Assembly (NCBI GenBank): GCA_036320915.1 | Contig: JAXBDG010000011.1 | Coordinates: 1,138,501-1,202,500, forward strand | DNA: 64,000 bases | From: Linnemannia elongata | Taxonomy: Eukaryota; Mortierellomycota; Mortierellomycetes; Mortierellales; Mortierellaceae | Direction of reading: 5' to 3' | Shown: piece after piece, positions 36,405 to 47,103 of the stretch | Numbering within the stretch: position 1 is the stretch's first letter | How the letters are laid out: each line of letters begins with the position of its first letter | Translations under genes and position numbers: made by a program | The notes under the pieces: generated by a model | What the model saw: only the letters and a program-made list of their open reading frames with translations | What the model was told of the DNA's origin: nothing | Databases searched by the model: none

Positions 36405-39400
36405 CCTGCCGACCACCTTCCTCACGCGGATATCCGATTTCCTGATATCAGAACATCGACCATCCATAATAAAATACCTAATAAACCCCCTTCGATCATG
36501 TAGCTCTTTTTTTCTGCACAAGTACACGCATTTTGCGCCCACATCGGGAAGGGTCTGGTTCCTAATCCAATCGCCCTCCTTTTCTCCTCGTCCGTCAACC
36601 TCCCCTTCTGAGCCGTAACCAGTTAGCTCATTTTTTTTTCTTTCTCATCCATCCTCACTAACTTTTTGCTTTTGCATACGTTTGGGAAAGAGGAAACGTC
36701 CCAATTGATTGTTTTGCACTTGTTATCAAGGTTTGGGTCCCTTTGGCATCTTGGATTTTTATGTCCCTTGCATGGCAAGGTTTTCCTTTAGCTACTTGTC
36801 TTATGAATTCAATGGCTAGAGAGAAGGAGACAGAGGAAGGGTGATCTGGCATCATCCATCCTCACCTCTACTGACTCCTTGCCCTTACCCCTGCCAATAC
36901 TGTTTCCTTCCTTCTGAGCATGAAAAGATAGCAGACCCTGCCAGTGTTTACTGAGGGTTCTAGTCCCACGGAGGCATAGATTATTCAGATTATTTTACAG
37001 TAATGAGAGCCTCCATTGAAGCCATGGGGCGAACAACTCTTGCTTGCCACAAAAAGACAAGCACTTATACCTTCTTTTTTCTACCAAAGCAACAGCCTTC
37101 GAGTGGATAATAAACCACCTTGTAAAATGACCCAACAGCAACCAATTGCTTTTTTTCATACGCCATCCAAGGGCGAGGGTAGCATTTGCAAGTAAATGCC
37201 AAAACGCGGCGTGAAGAGATGAGGAGGGGTCGACCTTCTTTTGTTCCACTCCCTCACCTTGATTGAATGATCCCTCATTTGTTTGTTTTTCTTCCTCTTT
37301 ACCAAGACCGGGTACATACATTCATGTGGGGTGAAAAAAAAACCAAGAACAACTAGGATGTAAACACAACAGGAGACGAGGAAGCGCATAATCTAATCCG
37401 ACTGCAGCAGTAATAATAATGGGCTTTTGATCAATTCCGATGACACCAGCAATGTAAAAGGCGCCCTCAAATGCAATAAACCAAGAATGAACGTTGATGA
37501 TAAAGATGATTAATAGAAGGAATCCACATCCGAGAAAACATACATATGCATGGTTCTCATATGTCGATGTGGACAGCCAATGGATATGTACGGATGAAGA
37601 AAAACAAAATGGACATGATTGTGTCTGAGATGAATAGCCTAGCCTCTCTGGTCACATCAGATGCCAGTAATGTGTTTACTAGTCAATGGATGGTGTCATG
37701 GTGTCCAAGGGGACGCATACTGAACTGTCGCCGTCATTCGCTTCCCCCCCATTTTTACCTTCATCATTCGCACCCTCCTTTCTTCGCTCCTTGTTGCCCC
37801 ATTTCTTTCCTTGGCGAGACATTAATTGCGATCGTTTCTGTTGATAAAGTTGGGTCGGCTTTGTTTTTGCGAAGCTGACGTTTCCTTATTTGCCATAGAA
37901 GGCTAAGAAAATGGACACCCCCCCCCCCTTACCCCCTCATCCATCCCGAACTCCCTGAAGTCCGTGAAAACAAAATAAGCGTACTAAGTGTCCACGGTAT
38001 CTCCACATCGCGTGTCGCTGATTGGCCAGGATGAGATGATAAAAGAAAACCTTCTTCGCGTTACACCTGCGCGTGTGATCAAAACCTCCTTTCGAGCCGC
38101 CCAGTCGGAAAACAGGGGAGAATACGATCGGACTGTAGACGGACGGGGTGGGTGTTAACAAAAAGGCGGAAAGACGGATAATCGGATAGAGTGTACTTAC
38201 TCGAATGTACCTCTCTCTCTTTGAGGCGTCCAGAGAGATTGACATCATATACTACCATACCATGGACACAATGCAGGGCAAATCCGATGAGAGCGAAAGG
38301 ATGCTGTGAATGTATAGTTTGATGTTTTCAAGACAGGAGGATTGAAATGTCACTCTTTATTTTGGGGTGAAGAAACGAATATCACTAATAGTTTCTACAA
38401 CAGTTTTCACCTCGCTTTCCTCGTTGCTTCTGTTTTTTGTTTTTTCTTAGCAACAAAACGACCTGAAGTAAACAACAACACTCCGAAGAACAAAATACTA
38501 AAAATATTCCGAGTTCAGACTTGTAACACTTTCCGGTATGTTCTCTGCTGTCTGTTCTCGCCTATCTTGCATTATCTGTTGCCTTGATAACCCATTATCG
38601 TAAAACAAAGAGGCGAAAACAAATGAAAAGGAAACAACAAATCTCAATCGCCTTCTTATTGTCTGTCTGTTTGTCATTCAAGTGCTCCCTGTTTGGAAGG
38701 CAGGACGGACGAACGATGGAAAATAAAGCCGGAGCTTAGACAGCAAAAGAGAAGACAAAGGAGAGACGCGATAAAAAAAAACAAAAGGCGAGTGGAAGGA
38801 GAGAAGGACAGAGTAAACAATGTCCACTTTATGGATGTTCCTTACAATGTTGCCGCCTAGTCGACTGTATTAAAACGTAGACACAATGGCCTCTAATTGA
38901 GGTAAATAATTGTCTTGTTGTTGTTGTTGTTGTTGTTGTTGTTTTGTTATTGTAAGGTCTATGGAGTTAACAACACTTTCCTCAAAAAAAGATAACTTTA
39001 ATCGCGACCACAACAAACCCCATTAGACTAAATCCTCTGCTCACATTCCTATGGGGACCATACAAAAGATTACCTTGCCTCCCATTCAAAGACAAGGGTA
39101 AAATGCGATGGCTCTCATGATGGTCCCTTATTCTTCCCTTAGTCATCCCACCCGTGGGCACTAACTGTTTTGTTACCAACTGGACCCTTGGCTGTCCGCC
39201 AGCCAATACGCCATCATTTTTTTATTATTTTACCCACACGGACGCGTTATGTTATTGAATACAATTTCTCGCGCTTTTGTATACTATTAAGTAAGGAGTA
39301 AAAACCAGCCCTTGTATGCTCTCTAATTCAATCGACCAGCTGTCTTCTCTTGATGGCTTGACCTTACTTCACACTCATCCAGGAACGGAATGATGAGAGT

Positions 39401-39436
39401 GTGAGATAACATAACGTTCGAGCTCGAGTGTTTTGG
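36405..39436. other. Large intergenic stretch without recognisable genes
   Basis: About 3 kb with AT-rich, simple and CT-rich patches. Frames of 60-110 codons occur on both strands but none has conserved motifs, G/C-rich third positions or consistent splice joins. It contains the glycosyltransferase 3' UTR, a C-run (37918-37928), a GTT repeat (38915-38943) and the chitinase promoter at its right end. A lncRNA or a small unknown gene cannot be excluded. Confidence 0.5.
38915..38943. repeat. GTT trinucleotide microsatellite
   Basis: About nine tandem TTG/GTT units in the intergenic stretch, followed by an imperfect GTTTTG unit. Confidence 0.85.
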
Positions 39437-39444
39437 TATAAATA
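39437..39444 (+). promoter_or_regulatory. TATA box of the chitinase gene
   Basis: Perfect TATAAATA, about 200 nt before the chitinase ATG and followed by a long C/T-rich leader (39455-39640). It is the clearest TATA element in the window and fits a regulated, strongly expressed secreted-enzyme gene. Confidence 0.7.
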
Positions 39445-39646
39445 CCTTGCTCACTCTCCCACCTTTTCTTTCCTATCCTCATCCTCTTCTTCACGAGCTT
39501 CATTCCCTCCTCCCTCAGTCTCCTCTACACCAACCAATCCTTCCCACCACAAAAACCCTCTTTTACGTCCCCCAACCTTCTCCTCTCACCTCACCTCTTC
39601 TTCTTTCCCCCTCTTCTCCCTTTTCCTCCTTTTTCTCCTTACAAAA

Positions 39647-41888
39647 ATGCATCTTACTACCGCTTTGGTCACCATCGCCTCAGCTATTGCTCTGGCTTGC
39701 TCCACCTCGCAGGTCGAGGCTGCCACCCCTGTCGTTGCAGGTTACCTTCTTCTCAACCCCCAGAACGGTCCTGCTAAGCTCAAGGCCCTCGCCGACAACG
39801 CCGCCAACATCCCCATCAACCGTATCTTCCTCTCCTTTGCTCGCCCCGGTATGGTCTACGTCCCTGGCTCCAACACCCTTGCCGATGTCGGTCTTGGTTA
39901 CGGTACCTCGGGCGATTATGGTTTTGCTGACCTCAAGACCCGTGTTGCTCAACTGACCGCTGGCGGCGTTGAGGTCTTCCTGTCCGTTGGAGGCTGGAAC
40001 TATGGATGCTTCCCTGTAAGTTTACTTAGAATAAGAATTAGCTGCAAACTTTCAAACGGAGTTCCTAAGGATCAGCTACTAAACCAACCACTGTTGATGT
40101 TCATGCTACAACAATATAGTTCCTCTACACCTACTACTCGGTCGGAGGTTACGGAACTTCTACTCCCAACTACTACAAGATCAAGGACAACGGCGGCACT
40201 CTTGCTGGATGCACTGAGGCTAACATGTGGTGCTACACCTGCGAGCCCAAGAGCGAGAACACCGTTCTCGCCGATTTTGACATCTTCCCCGAGCCCACCA
40301 ACTCAACCACCTGGAAGAGCGCTCAGAGCTACGTTGTTTCCAAGGCCGGAGCTGCTGCCCCTGTCTTCCATCCTGAGATCGTCCCAGGTACATTTCTCTT
40401 CTAATATGTACTTGCAAAGGGTTTATGCTACATTCCTGTGTGGTTACAGTGGTCTAATAATTCTCGTGTTCTCGTGACCGTTCCTAAAACGCGTAAAACA
40501 ATAATAGGTCGCAGCTGGACTGACCCCGTCACCAAGCAGACTGTCGTCGTCCCCGGAAGCGACGCCTTTGTCAAGCAGAACCGTGACCCGTACCAGGATC
40601 TTGTCTACTTGGCCAAGGACCTCGGCCTCACCGGTGTCGATATCGACTACGAGGAGATGTGGCACGCCGACTATCTGCGCAACGGTCCCACCACAGGGTA
40701 ATACTTGGCAAAACATAATGGCCTCACGAATCAAGAAAAGATGACTCCGCGCGTTTCTTTTACTCACCCCTTCGTTCTATCTTCAATGGAAACAAATCAT
40801 CTAGACCATGGACCAACGAGCAGACTACATACAAGTACGCCGCCATCATGCAGGATGTCCGCCTGAACATCCAGGCCATCCAGCCCAACTTGATGCTCGC
40901 AACCGCAGCCTCGGCTGCTGGTGGTCTCTCGACCCCCTGGTGGGGCGGAAACCTCAAGAACATCTGGTACTTTGTCAACAAGTGGTACCCCGACCTCTAC
41001 GCCTTCATTGCCAACACCGGAGGAGTCAACGTCATGACCTACGATCTCTCAAACAACCAGGAGTACCATGAGTGCCCCGACGCCAGTACCTGCTCCCTCA
41101 GCCAGCAGGTCAACTACTACATGAAGTCATATGCTGACAACAACATGCTCGCCCATGTCGGTTACGAGATCGGTATCCCCGCCTACCCCGCCTCGGACCA
41201 CGACCCCACTCACCAGTTGCCCCTGATCCAGTCTGAGCTCACCAGCATCTTGAACGTCCAGGGTGCCAAGGGTGGTTTCTTCTGGGAGCTCTACAAGGCT
41301 GCCGGCACCTCGGCCAACGTCGACGTCACCTCGGCTGCCCAGCAGATCTGCAAGGCTGCCCTTGGAGCCTCAACCCCTCGTTGCTCCGGTGTCATCCCCC
41401 AGCCTGGCGGTGTTGTCCCTACCTCGACCGTCACCGTCACCGCGACCGTCACCGCGACTGTCTCTCCCACCACCTCGGCCCCCGTCACCACCACCACCGG
41501 TGGTGCCTCCTGCTCTGCTGCTGCCTGGGACGCCGCGACCCCCTACTCCGGCGGCGCTAAGGTCTCGTACAACGGCCGTCTCTACACCGCCCTCTGGTGG
41601 TCTCAGAACAACATTCCCACCGCCGGTAACCCCTGGTCCGACAATGGCCCCTGCACCACCGGCAGCACCACTGGTCCTACTCCAACTGCTACTACCACCC
41701 CTGGCAACTGCTCTGGCGTTGCTGCCTATTCGAGCGCCACTCCCTACAGCGGTGGAGCCAAGGTCACCTATGGCGGCTTTGTCTACACCGCCCAGTGGTG
41801 GACTCAGAGCGAGACCCCTGGCTCGGCAGCTGTCTGGGTCAAGGGTGCTGCTTGCTCGGCCACCCTCCGTCGCCGTCTTTACCAATAG
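39647..41888 (+). CDS. Secreted GH18 chitinase-like protein with two CBM5/12-type modules, 636 aa
   Basis: Predicted to act on chitin outside the cell or in the wall. Exons 39647-40015, 40120-40387, 40508-40697 and 40805-41888 total 637 codons. A signal peptide (about residues 1-25, ending near QVEA) leads into a GH18 barrel: IFLSFARPG, FLSVGGWNYG and the catalytic segment LTGVDIDYEE. The proton-donor Glu and two Asp of DxxDxDxE are present, but the first Asp is Thr. Later barrel strands include VNVMTYDLS and GGFFWELYKA. A Thr/Val/Pro-rich linker is followed by two copies of a short AWDAATPYSGGAKVSYNGRLY-like module with Trp-Trp pairs, typical of chitin-binding CBM5/12. A family-unusual insert (about residues 124-180, with three to four Cys) sits after the second barrel strand. 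Codons are strongly C-ending, implying high expression. Confidence 0.88.
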
Positions 41889-42128
41889 ATTAGATAGCCC
41901 CTCCTCATCTTTCCCTATACATACCTCCGTGTACACTTAACTTTGTAGACCATTATTAAAGCAAATATTTCTTCATTTTTGTAAGGACAGGAAAAAAAGG
42001 TGGACATCATTTTGTATTTGTATTTTTAGAACTCGAAAAAAAATATAGCAAGAAAAAACAGTAAAGTATAGGAAGGAACAAAAAAAGAAAAAGAAAAAGA
42101 AAAAGAAAAAGAAAAAGAACTATTCCTT
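41889..42128. terminator. Shared 3' region of chitinase and exchanger with AAAAAG repeat
   Basis: 240 bp between two convergent genes. The chitinase side has ATTAAAG (about 41955). The right part is an (AAAAAG)n repeat at about 42080-42118, which on the exchanger strand is a CTTTTT run just past its stop codon. Confidence 0.6.
42080..42118. repeat. AAAAAG hexanucleotide repeat
   Basis: About six tandem AAAAAG units directly after the exchanger stop codon (in its 3' UTR, read as CTTTTT). Confidence 0.85.
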
Positions 42129-45100
42129 CTACAAGAAATCAACATCGCCACTACCAGGTGTAAGAGGTGCATAATAGAACCCAGCCATGAGGACAAAATA
42201 ACTCAAGATCAAGATACTTCCCTTGAAGTAGTTACTCTTTCCCTCAATATATGTATAGGTCAACAAAAAGACCGAGAACAACATCGAAAAGACGTCCCAG
42301 CGAGGGAAGATCAGGTTAAATGTATGGTTCCAGAGCTGTGTGGCGGCTCCACGGCTCAACCAGGCAGAGACGGCGACCATGGCCGGGATTTGGATCAAAC
42401 AGACTTGGAGCGCATAGGCGGATCCGATTTCCATGGAGAGGGCAATGTTGCCGTACATTGCGAAGGAAATGGCGTTCATGAACTCGGTCACGTTGGGCAC
42501 CAGGGCAAAGAGAGTCAGGCCCAAAAGCTTCTCATCGATTGACGACACCGCATCCACACTGTCCACCAGGATTTCTGTAGTACAAGGAGGAAAATAAAAG
42601 ATTGCTGGGTTTAGTTACGCGTGCAAAAAAAGTTGGTTGTCACTTCAAGAACGGAAAATAGCAGAAGAAAACATATGACGCTGTACCTGCAATAATGGAA
42701 TAGAGGACGGTGCAACCGAGAAGAACGGTTGCACTCTTGGCCTTGGACCAATTGGGCGAGTCGTGGCCTCCGTGCGCCTCATCGTCTTCCTCATCATCAT
42801 CACCATGATCGCTCTTGAGGGTGTCAGGCTCGACATTCAAAGAGTTTAGCAAGCCCTGTGCAGTTGGATGGATTGCACCTCCAACGCCATGTGCATCAGG
42901 TACCGTCTGAGGATGTCTCTCGTTGAGTCCGCCATGGATTCCTGTCGACTGGTAGTTCGAGGTCGAGTATCCAGCGTTAGCAGGCGCGAACCGTCCCATC
43001 TCTGCAGCCTCTTCTCCCGAGAGCGGTCTGTTACTGTTGTTGGTGGCGGCAGAGTGGACGTTGCTTCCAGTTCCGTAGTGGAGCAACTGCTGAAGAATAT
43101 GGATAGGCAACAACTTCTTGTAGATTGACGAGTCGCGGACAGAACGGGGCTGGGGTTCATGCCAGATCTGCTTGACGTGGGTGCGGAGGGAGAACCAGAT
43201 CCCGATGAGGTAGGCAGAAGGAAGGATGATACAGCAAAAGTACATGAGCGGCTTGACGTTCTTTTGGAAGAAAGCGTCGTTGGTCGGGTTGGGCTGGTGA
43301 TGGAAGCATCTCTGGCATGAGATTTCGCCTGCGGCCATCACGGATTCTGGGCATGGTGTGCAGCGGAGCTCAAACTAAGGGAAAAGCAGCAACAAGGACG
43401 AAGTGATGGGTTAACAACTGATCAAAGTGAGTAGGTGTAACCAATGGCCTGGTAACGAATGACAGTCGATCATGATGTTTTACCCGTCCGTAGATTGTAT
43501 AGAACAGGGTAGGTGTCAGGACTCCGATGAGCGACATGATCAGCATCGTGGCAGTAACACCTATTTGTAGGAAAGCGCCAGTGGAGGTTAATATCTCTGT
43601 CCATACACAAGATGGTTTCATCCAGGTCGGCAGTAGTGTAAACTTGCCTGCGCTCTTGGCGTTGAACTTTTGTTCCTTCTTCTTGATTGCTCCACTCATC
43701 ATACTGAATCCAGGCATGAGCAGCAGACCAGCCAAGAAACTTCCAATCAAAGCTCCCTCTGTGATCAAGCCTTTTCCTTGCGTCAGAGCAACCGAGTACA
43801 GGATGATTTCGATGATGGAGCCAAAAGTCGCGTTAATGACGGCACCCATGCCCAAAGACGACTGAGCAGAGATCGACGAGACAGCCATTCCAATAAAGTA
43901 CGAAAGGGGTATGACAGATGTCAATCCCAAAGAAAAGATCACAGCAGGCGAGGTGAGTTTCGAGTCGTGACCCAGAACGTGAGTCAGTACGTACTCGTCA
44001 AAGATAGTAAAGAAGACGACAGGCATCAGGTTGATGAAGATGATATTGGTGCCGTCATAAGTGTACTTGTAGTACTGAAAGCCGATGGCGTCGTATGTGC
44101 AGAGAAGAATTTCTGAGTGCTGTGCTGACAGAGCCAAGGAGCTTCCACGCTTGAAGTGAAGTTGCAAGGGATGTTGACGAAGGTGGGTTGCTAGGACATA
44201 TGTCAACTTTCCCATGGGGATGGATACAACCATGAACCAGCAAATGCATGAGACAAAAAGATGCAGTGGACCTAAGAAAACGCCAGAAGAGGGTGAAGAC
44301 TGTTAGTGTTGACATTCACCCAAATCGCACAACATAGGTAGAGCTGACGATCAAAGGTGCATACCGATGATGGTAAAGTAAAAGCCATAGTAGACGATGC
44401 CACCGAATCCAAGTTGATGCAAAGTACGAGGAAGGTTCTTGATGGTCGTAGAGAGAGGTACACGCTGTCGCTCGCGCTCCCTTTCGTATGTAGAGCTGCT
44501 GCGGGGCAGTAATGGGCGAGACTCTTCAGAGGGTGAGATGTAACTGAGTCGTCCATTCCCGCTGCCAGCGCCATATCCGTTGCCGTTGCTACTGTCGTTG
44601 ACGTGTCCATGACCGTTGGATTGACCTCTATAACCATGCCCACTGATGTCCGATGCATTCGCTCCATGAAGTCCGGTGGTTCCCATCTCTCCAGGGTTGA
44701 GCTCGCGTTCAACGTATTGTCCAAAGGGCCACAGCAGGTAGTAACTCAGACCTAAGACGACCTGACCATAGTCGCTTCCGCCACAGGGTGTGAAGAAGAG
44801 GACGATGGCGACCAAGAAACAGACCAAAGCGAGCCACCAGCCAAACACCAAGGTCCAGAGGAGGTTGCCTACAGACAGATAGAGATCCGAGGATGGTTGG
44901 GAGTGAAGGGCCGAGTCAGCCTTGCGAGTGACAGAGCGCGACTTTTTGTACAAGGCAGGCTTCCAAAGAGGAAGACCGAAAGGATGGGTTTGGTTGAGGG
45001 TCTATATCACATTGCAAGATGAAGAGAACATAGGAATGTTTTAGTATATCAAATAAAGGATAGAGAAAGTAGTGAGCGCCTGGTTGGTTGTCGTCACTTG

Positions 45101-46187
45101 AGGGAGTAGTCATAAAGGCAGTAGTCCAGCTATGGTGACTCCTCTCAGGGGTGTCCATGGGTAGTGGCAGTGTGATCGAAGCATAGGGGCACGCAGGAAC
45201 AATAAACAGGGGTGTGCAGTGCAAGAGGTATGATGTATATGTGCATGTGTGTGTGACCCTCCCCTATTCCCCCGCGGCAATCCAAAAGAGAACTAACGGT
45301 GCACAGAGGGAGGAGAGGGAGAAGCTGGTCTACAGGTCACGAGAGTTTTTTTCTCAGGGGTAAAAGAGACAGGCACGCACACCCATGGCCTGTTGTTGCA
45401 TTGTGTGCCCACCAGACTCGCGACATGCATGCTTTCTGTGGAGTAAAAGAGGGCAGGTAGGGGCATATTCATGTATGTATGCGTACTAGTAGTACTAGTA
45501 ACAAAATATAATAGACAAACATACCTCCTGGCGGTCCTTCAGCGTCACGGGCTCGATATCGCTCTCGTCGTCATCGTCATGGTCATCCCCCGAGTGTCCA
45601 CCGGCAGAATATCTTCCCTGCTCATCAAACGACCGACCATCGGCCTCGTCTTCCGTATGAAGGCGAACAGATCGCCTCGAGTCACCGCGGCGGAGGTTGC
45701 TGTAGCTGGATCTAGTTTCAACACGATCATCCGAGTCGTTCTCTGAGGTCTCTTCCTCAATATCCGATGAGCGGTTTCGATGACGAACAGAAGATCGAGT
45801 CGATCCTGGTCTCCCAGCGTGCGAGCGTCGTCGTCGACTTGTCTGGGTCGAAGTGAGCGGTCCTGCTGTGGAATATCTATAGGAAGGGGACGACTTTGGT
45901 CGTCTAGCAGCCGAAGCAATTGATCCGCTCGAGGAGAGTCTAAGGGAGGCTGCTGGTCTGGTGTAAGACGAAGATGAGGGCTCTGAAGCCTGGGTAGGGT
46001 GAGGGTGGTATTTGATGGTTGCGTTGGAAGAGGTTGAATCGACCGAGTTGATCGAGACTCGTCGAGGGTCGATGTGGATAGGTGGAGGGTCGAGACGGGA
46101 TTCGTCTGGAGAGGAGGCGACTACGTCCTCGGTGAGTTCGAGGTGCTCCAGATCGGCGCTATCGTTGTTAGCTCTGGAGTGGGACAT
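42129..46187 (-). CDS. VNX1: Vnx1-like vacuolar cation/H+ exchanger (CaCA superfamily), 1,044 aa
   Basis: Uses the vacuolar proton gradient to move cations; yeast Vnx1 is a low-affinity Na+,K+/H+ antiporter and relatives carry Ca2+. Exons 45525-46187, 44365-45001, 43648-44271, 43484-43560, 42687-43374 and 42129-42574 total 1,045 codons. The N-terminus is about 220 residues of Ser/Arg-rich and acidic disorder. About 12-13 hydrophobic helices follow. The two exchanger signatures are GAVINATFGSIIEIILYSVAL and the C-terminal VPNVTEFMNAISFAMYGNIA. A mid-protein CxxC...CxxC pair (ELRCTPCPES, SCQRC) and a long acidic loop (NSDHGDDDEE-type, near 42790) separate the halves, as in the Vnx1 family. Intron 43561-43647 has a GC donor (GCAG/GCAAGT). 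Confidence 0.9.
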
Positions 46188-46730
46188 GACTACGTATCTT
46201 TCTTTTTTGTTGTTTTTGTTGTTGTTGTTCTTGAAGATGTTTTATGTGTATGTGTGAAAAAAGGTCGTGAAAGATGCCCAAGCTGGACACGTAAAGGTTA
46301 AAAAAAAAAAAAAAAAAAAAAGTATACAAAGTAAGAAAAAAAGAAAGAAGCAGCAAATAATGATAAAGGGACGTAAAATGGAGTGAAGGGAAGAGGTGGA
46401 CGGGAGGAGAGGGAGGGGGGGTATGGAAGAAGAGGAAAAGTAGAAAGAAGGATGGAGAAGAGGGACACGAAGAAGAACAAGAAGAGGAGAGAAGAAAGAA
46501 AAAAAGAAAAGATGGCCAGGATCAGCCTCTGAAGACAAAAAAAAAGGGAAGCATGGACAAAGGGAGGCCCCTTTTTTTCCTTTCCATTTTGCATCATCTG
46601 TCCGTGTGTCTTGCGCACAGCTGTTACTTCTCTACTTCTCTCATATGCAACATATGTCTTTTGGTTCATTACCATGCAAGGTCACCTTCACTTGCCTTTG
46701 GCTTGATCACCTTCCTTGAACAATTGCGAC

Positions 46731-46782
<52 letters not shown>

Positions 46783-47103
46783 CACGCCCTTGAACAGACA
46801 TAGCATATCGTGTGTGATATCCCGCACGCCCTCTTCCCTCTTTTCCTTCCCTTCCCTGCCCACATACACACACACACCCTTACCCTCCTCTGCCCTTCCT
46901 CCAACCCGTCACTCACTCTTTCTCTTTCGACTGTTTCCTTCCCTTACTCTAGTTTCGCCTCTCTCTTTTCTTCCAAGTCTTCCAATTCACCACGTTCCCA
47001 CCACTACTCCACTCACTCTCAACTCACTACACACTTTCGCACTCACACACTTGACATTATTACCGACTGACACCAAAGTTACTCTCTCCCACTTCAACAA
47101 ACC
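46188..47103. promoter_or_regulatory. Divergent exchanger/DMXL promoter with long A and T tracts
   Basis: 916 bp between the two start codons. It contains a 22-nt A run (46300-46321), purine-rich DNA, a 48-nt uninterrupted T run (46735-46782) and a CT/CA-rich leader before the DMXL gene. Long homopolymers of this kind usually exclude nucleosomes, so this is a plausible bidirectional promoter. Frames over it encode only poly-Phe, poly-Lys and Ser/Leu runs. Confidence 0.6.
46735..46782. repeat. T48 homopolymer
   Basis: Forty-eight consecutive T residues in the divergent promoter. True length may differ because of sequencing slippage. Confidence 0.9.

Noticed and set aside
36935..36980. Possible tRNA B-box (GGTTCTAGTCC).
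   Set aside because: No matching A-box, anticodon arm or acceptor stem could be found upstream, and the T-stem has a mismatch.
41263..41940. Pro/Ser-rich plus-strand frame of 225 codons over the chitinase end and a minus-strand partner.
   Set aside because: Both overlap the CBM-coding region in other frames, a by-product of its C-ending codons.
46298..46873. Frames rich in Phe/Leu or Lys around the A/T runs.
   Set aside because: They translate homopolymers and simple sequence in the divergent promoter.
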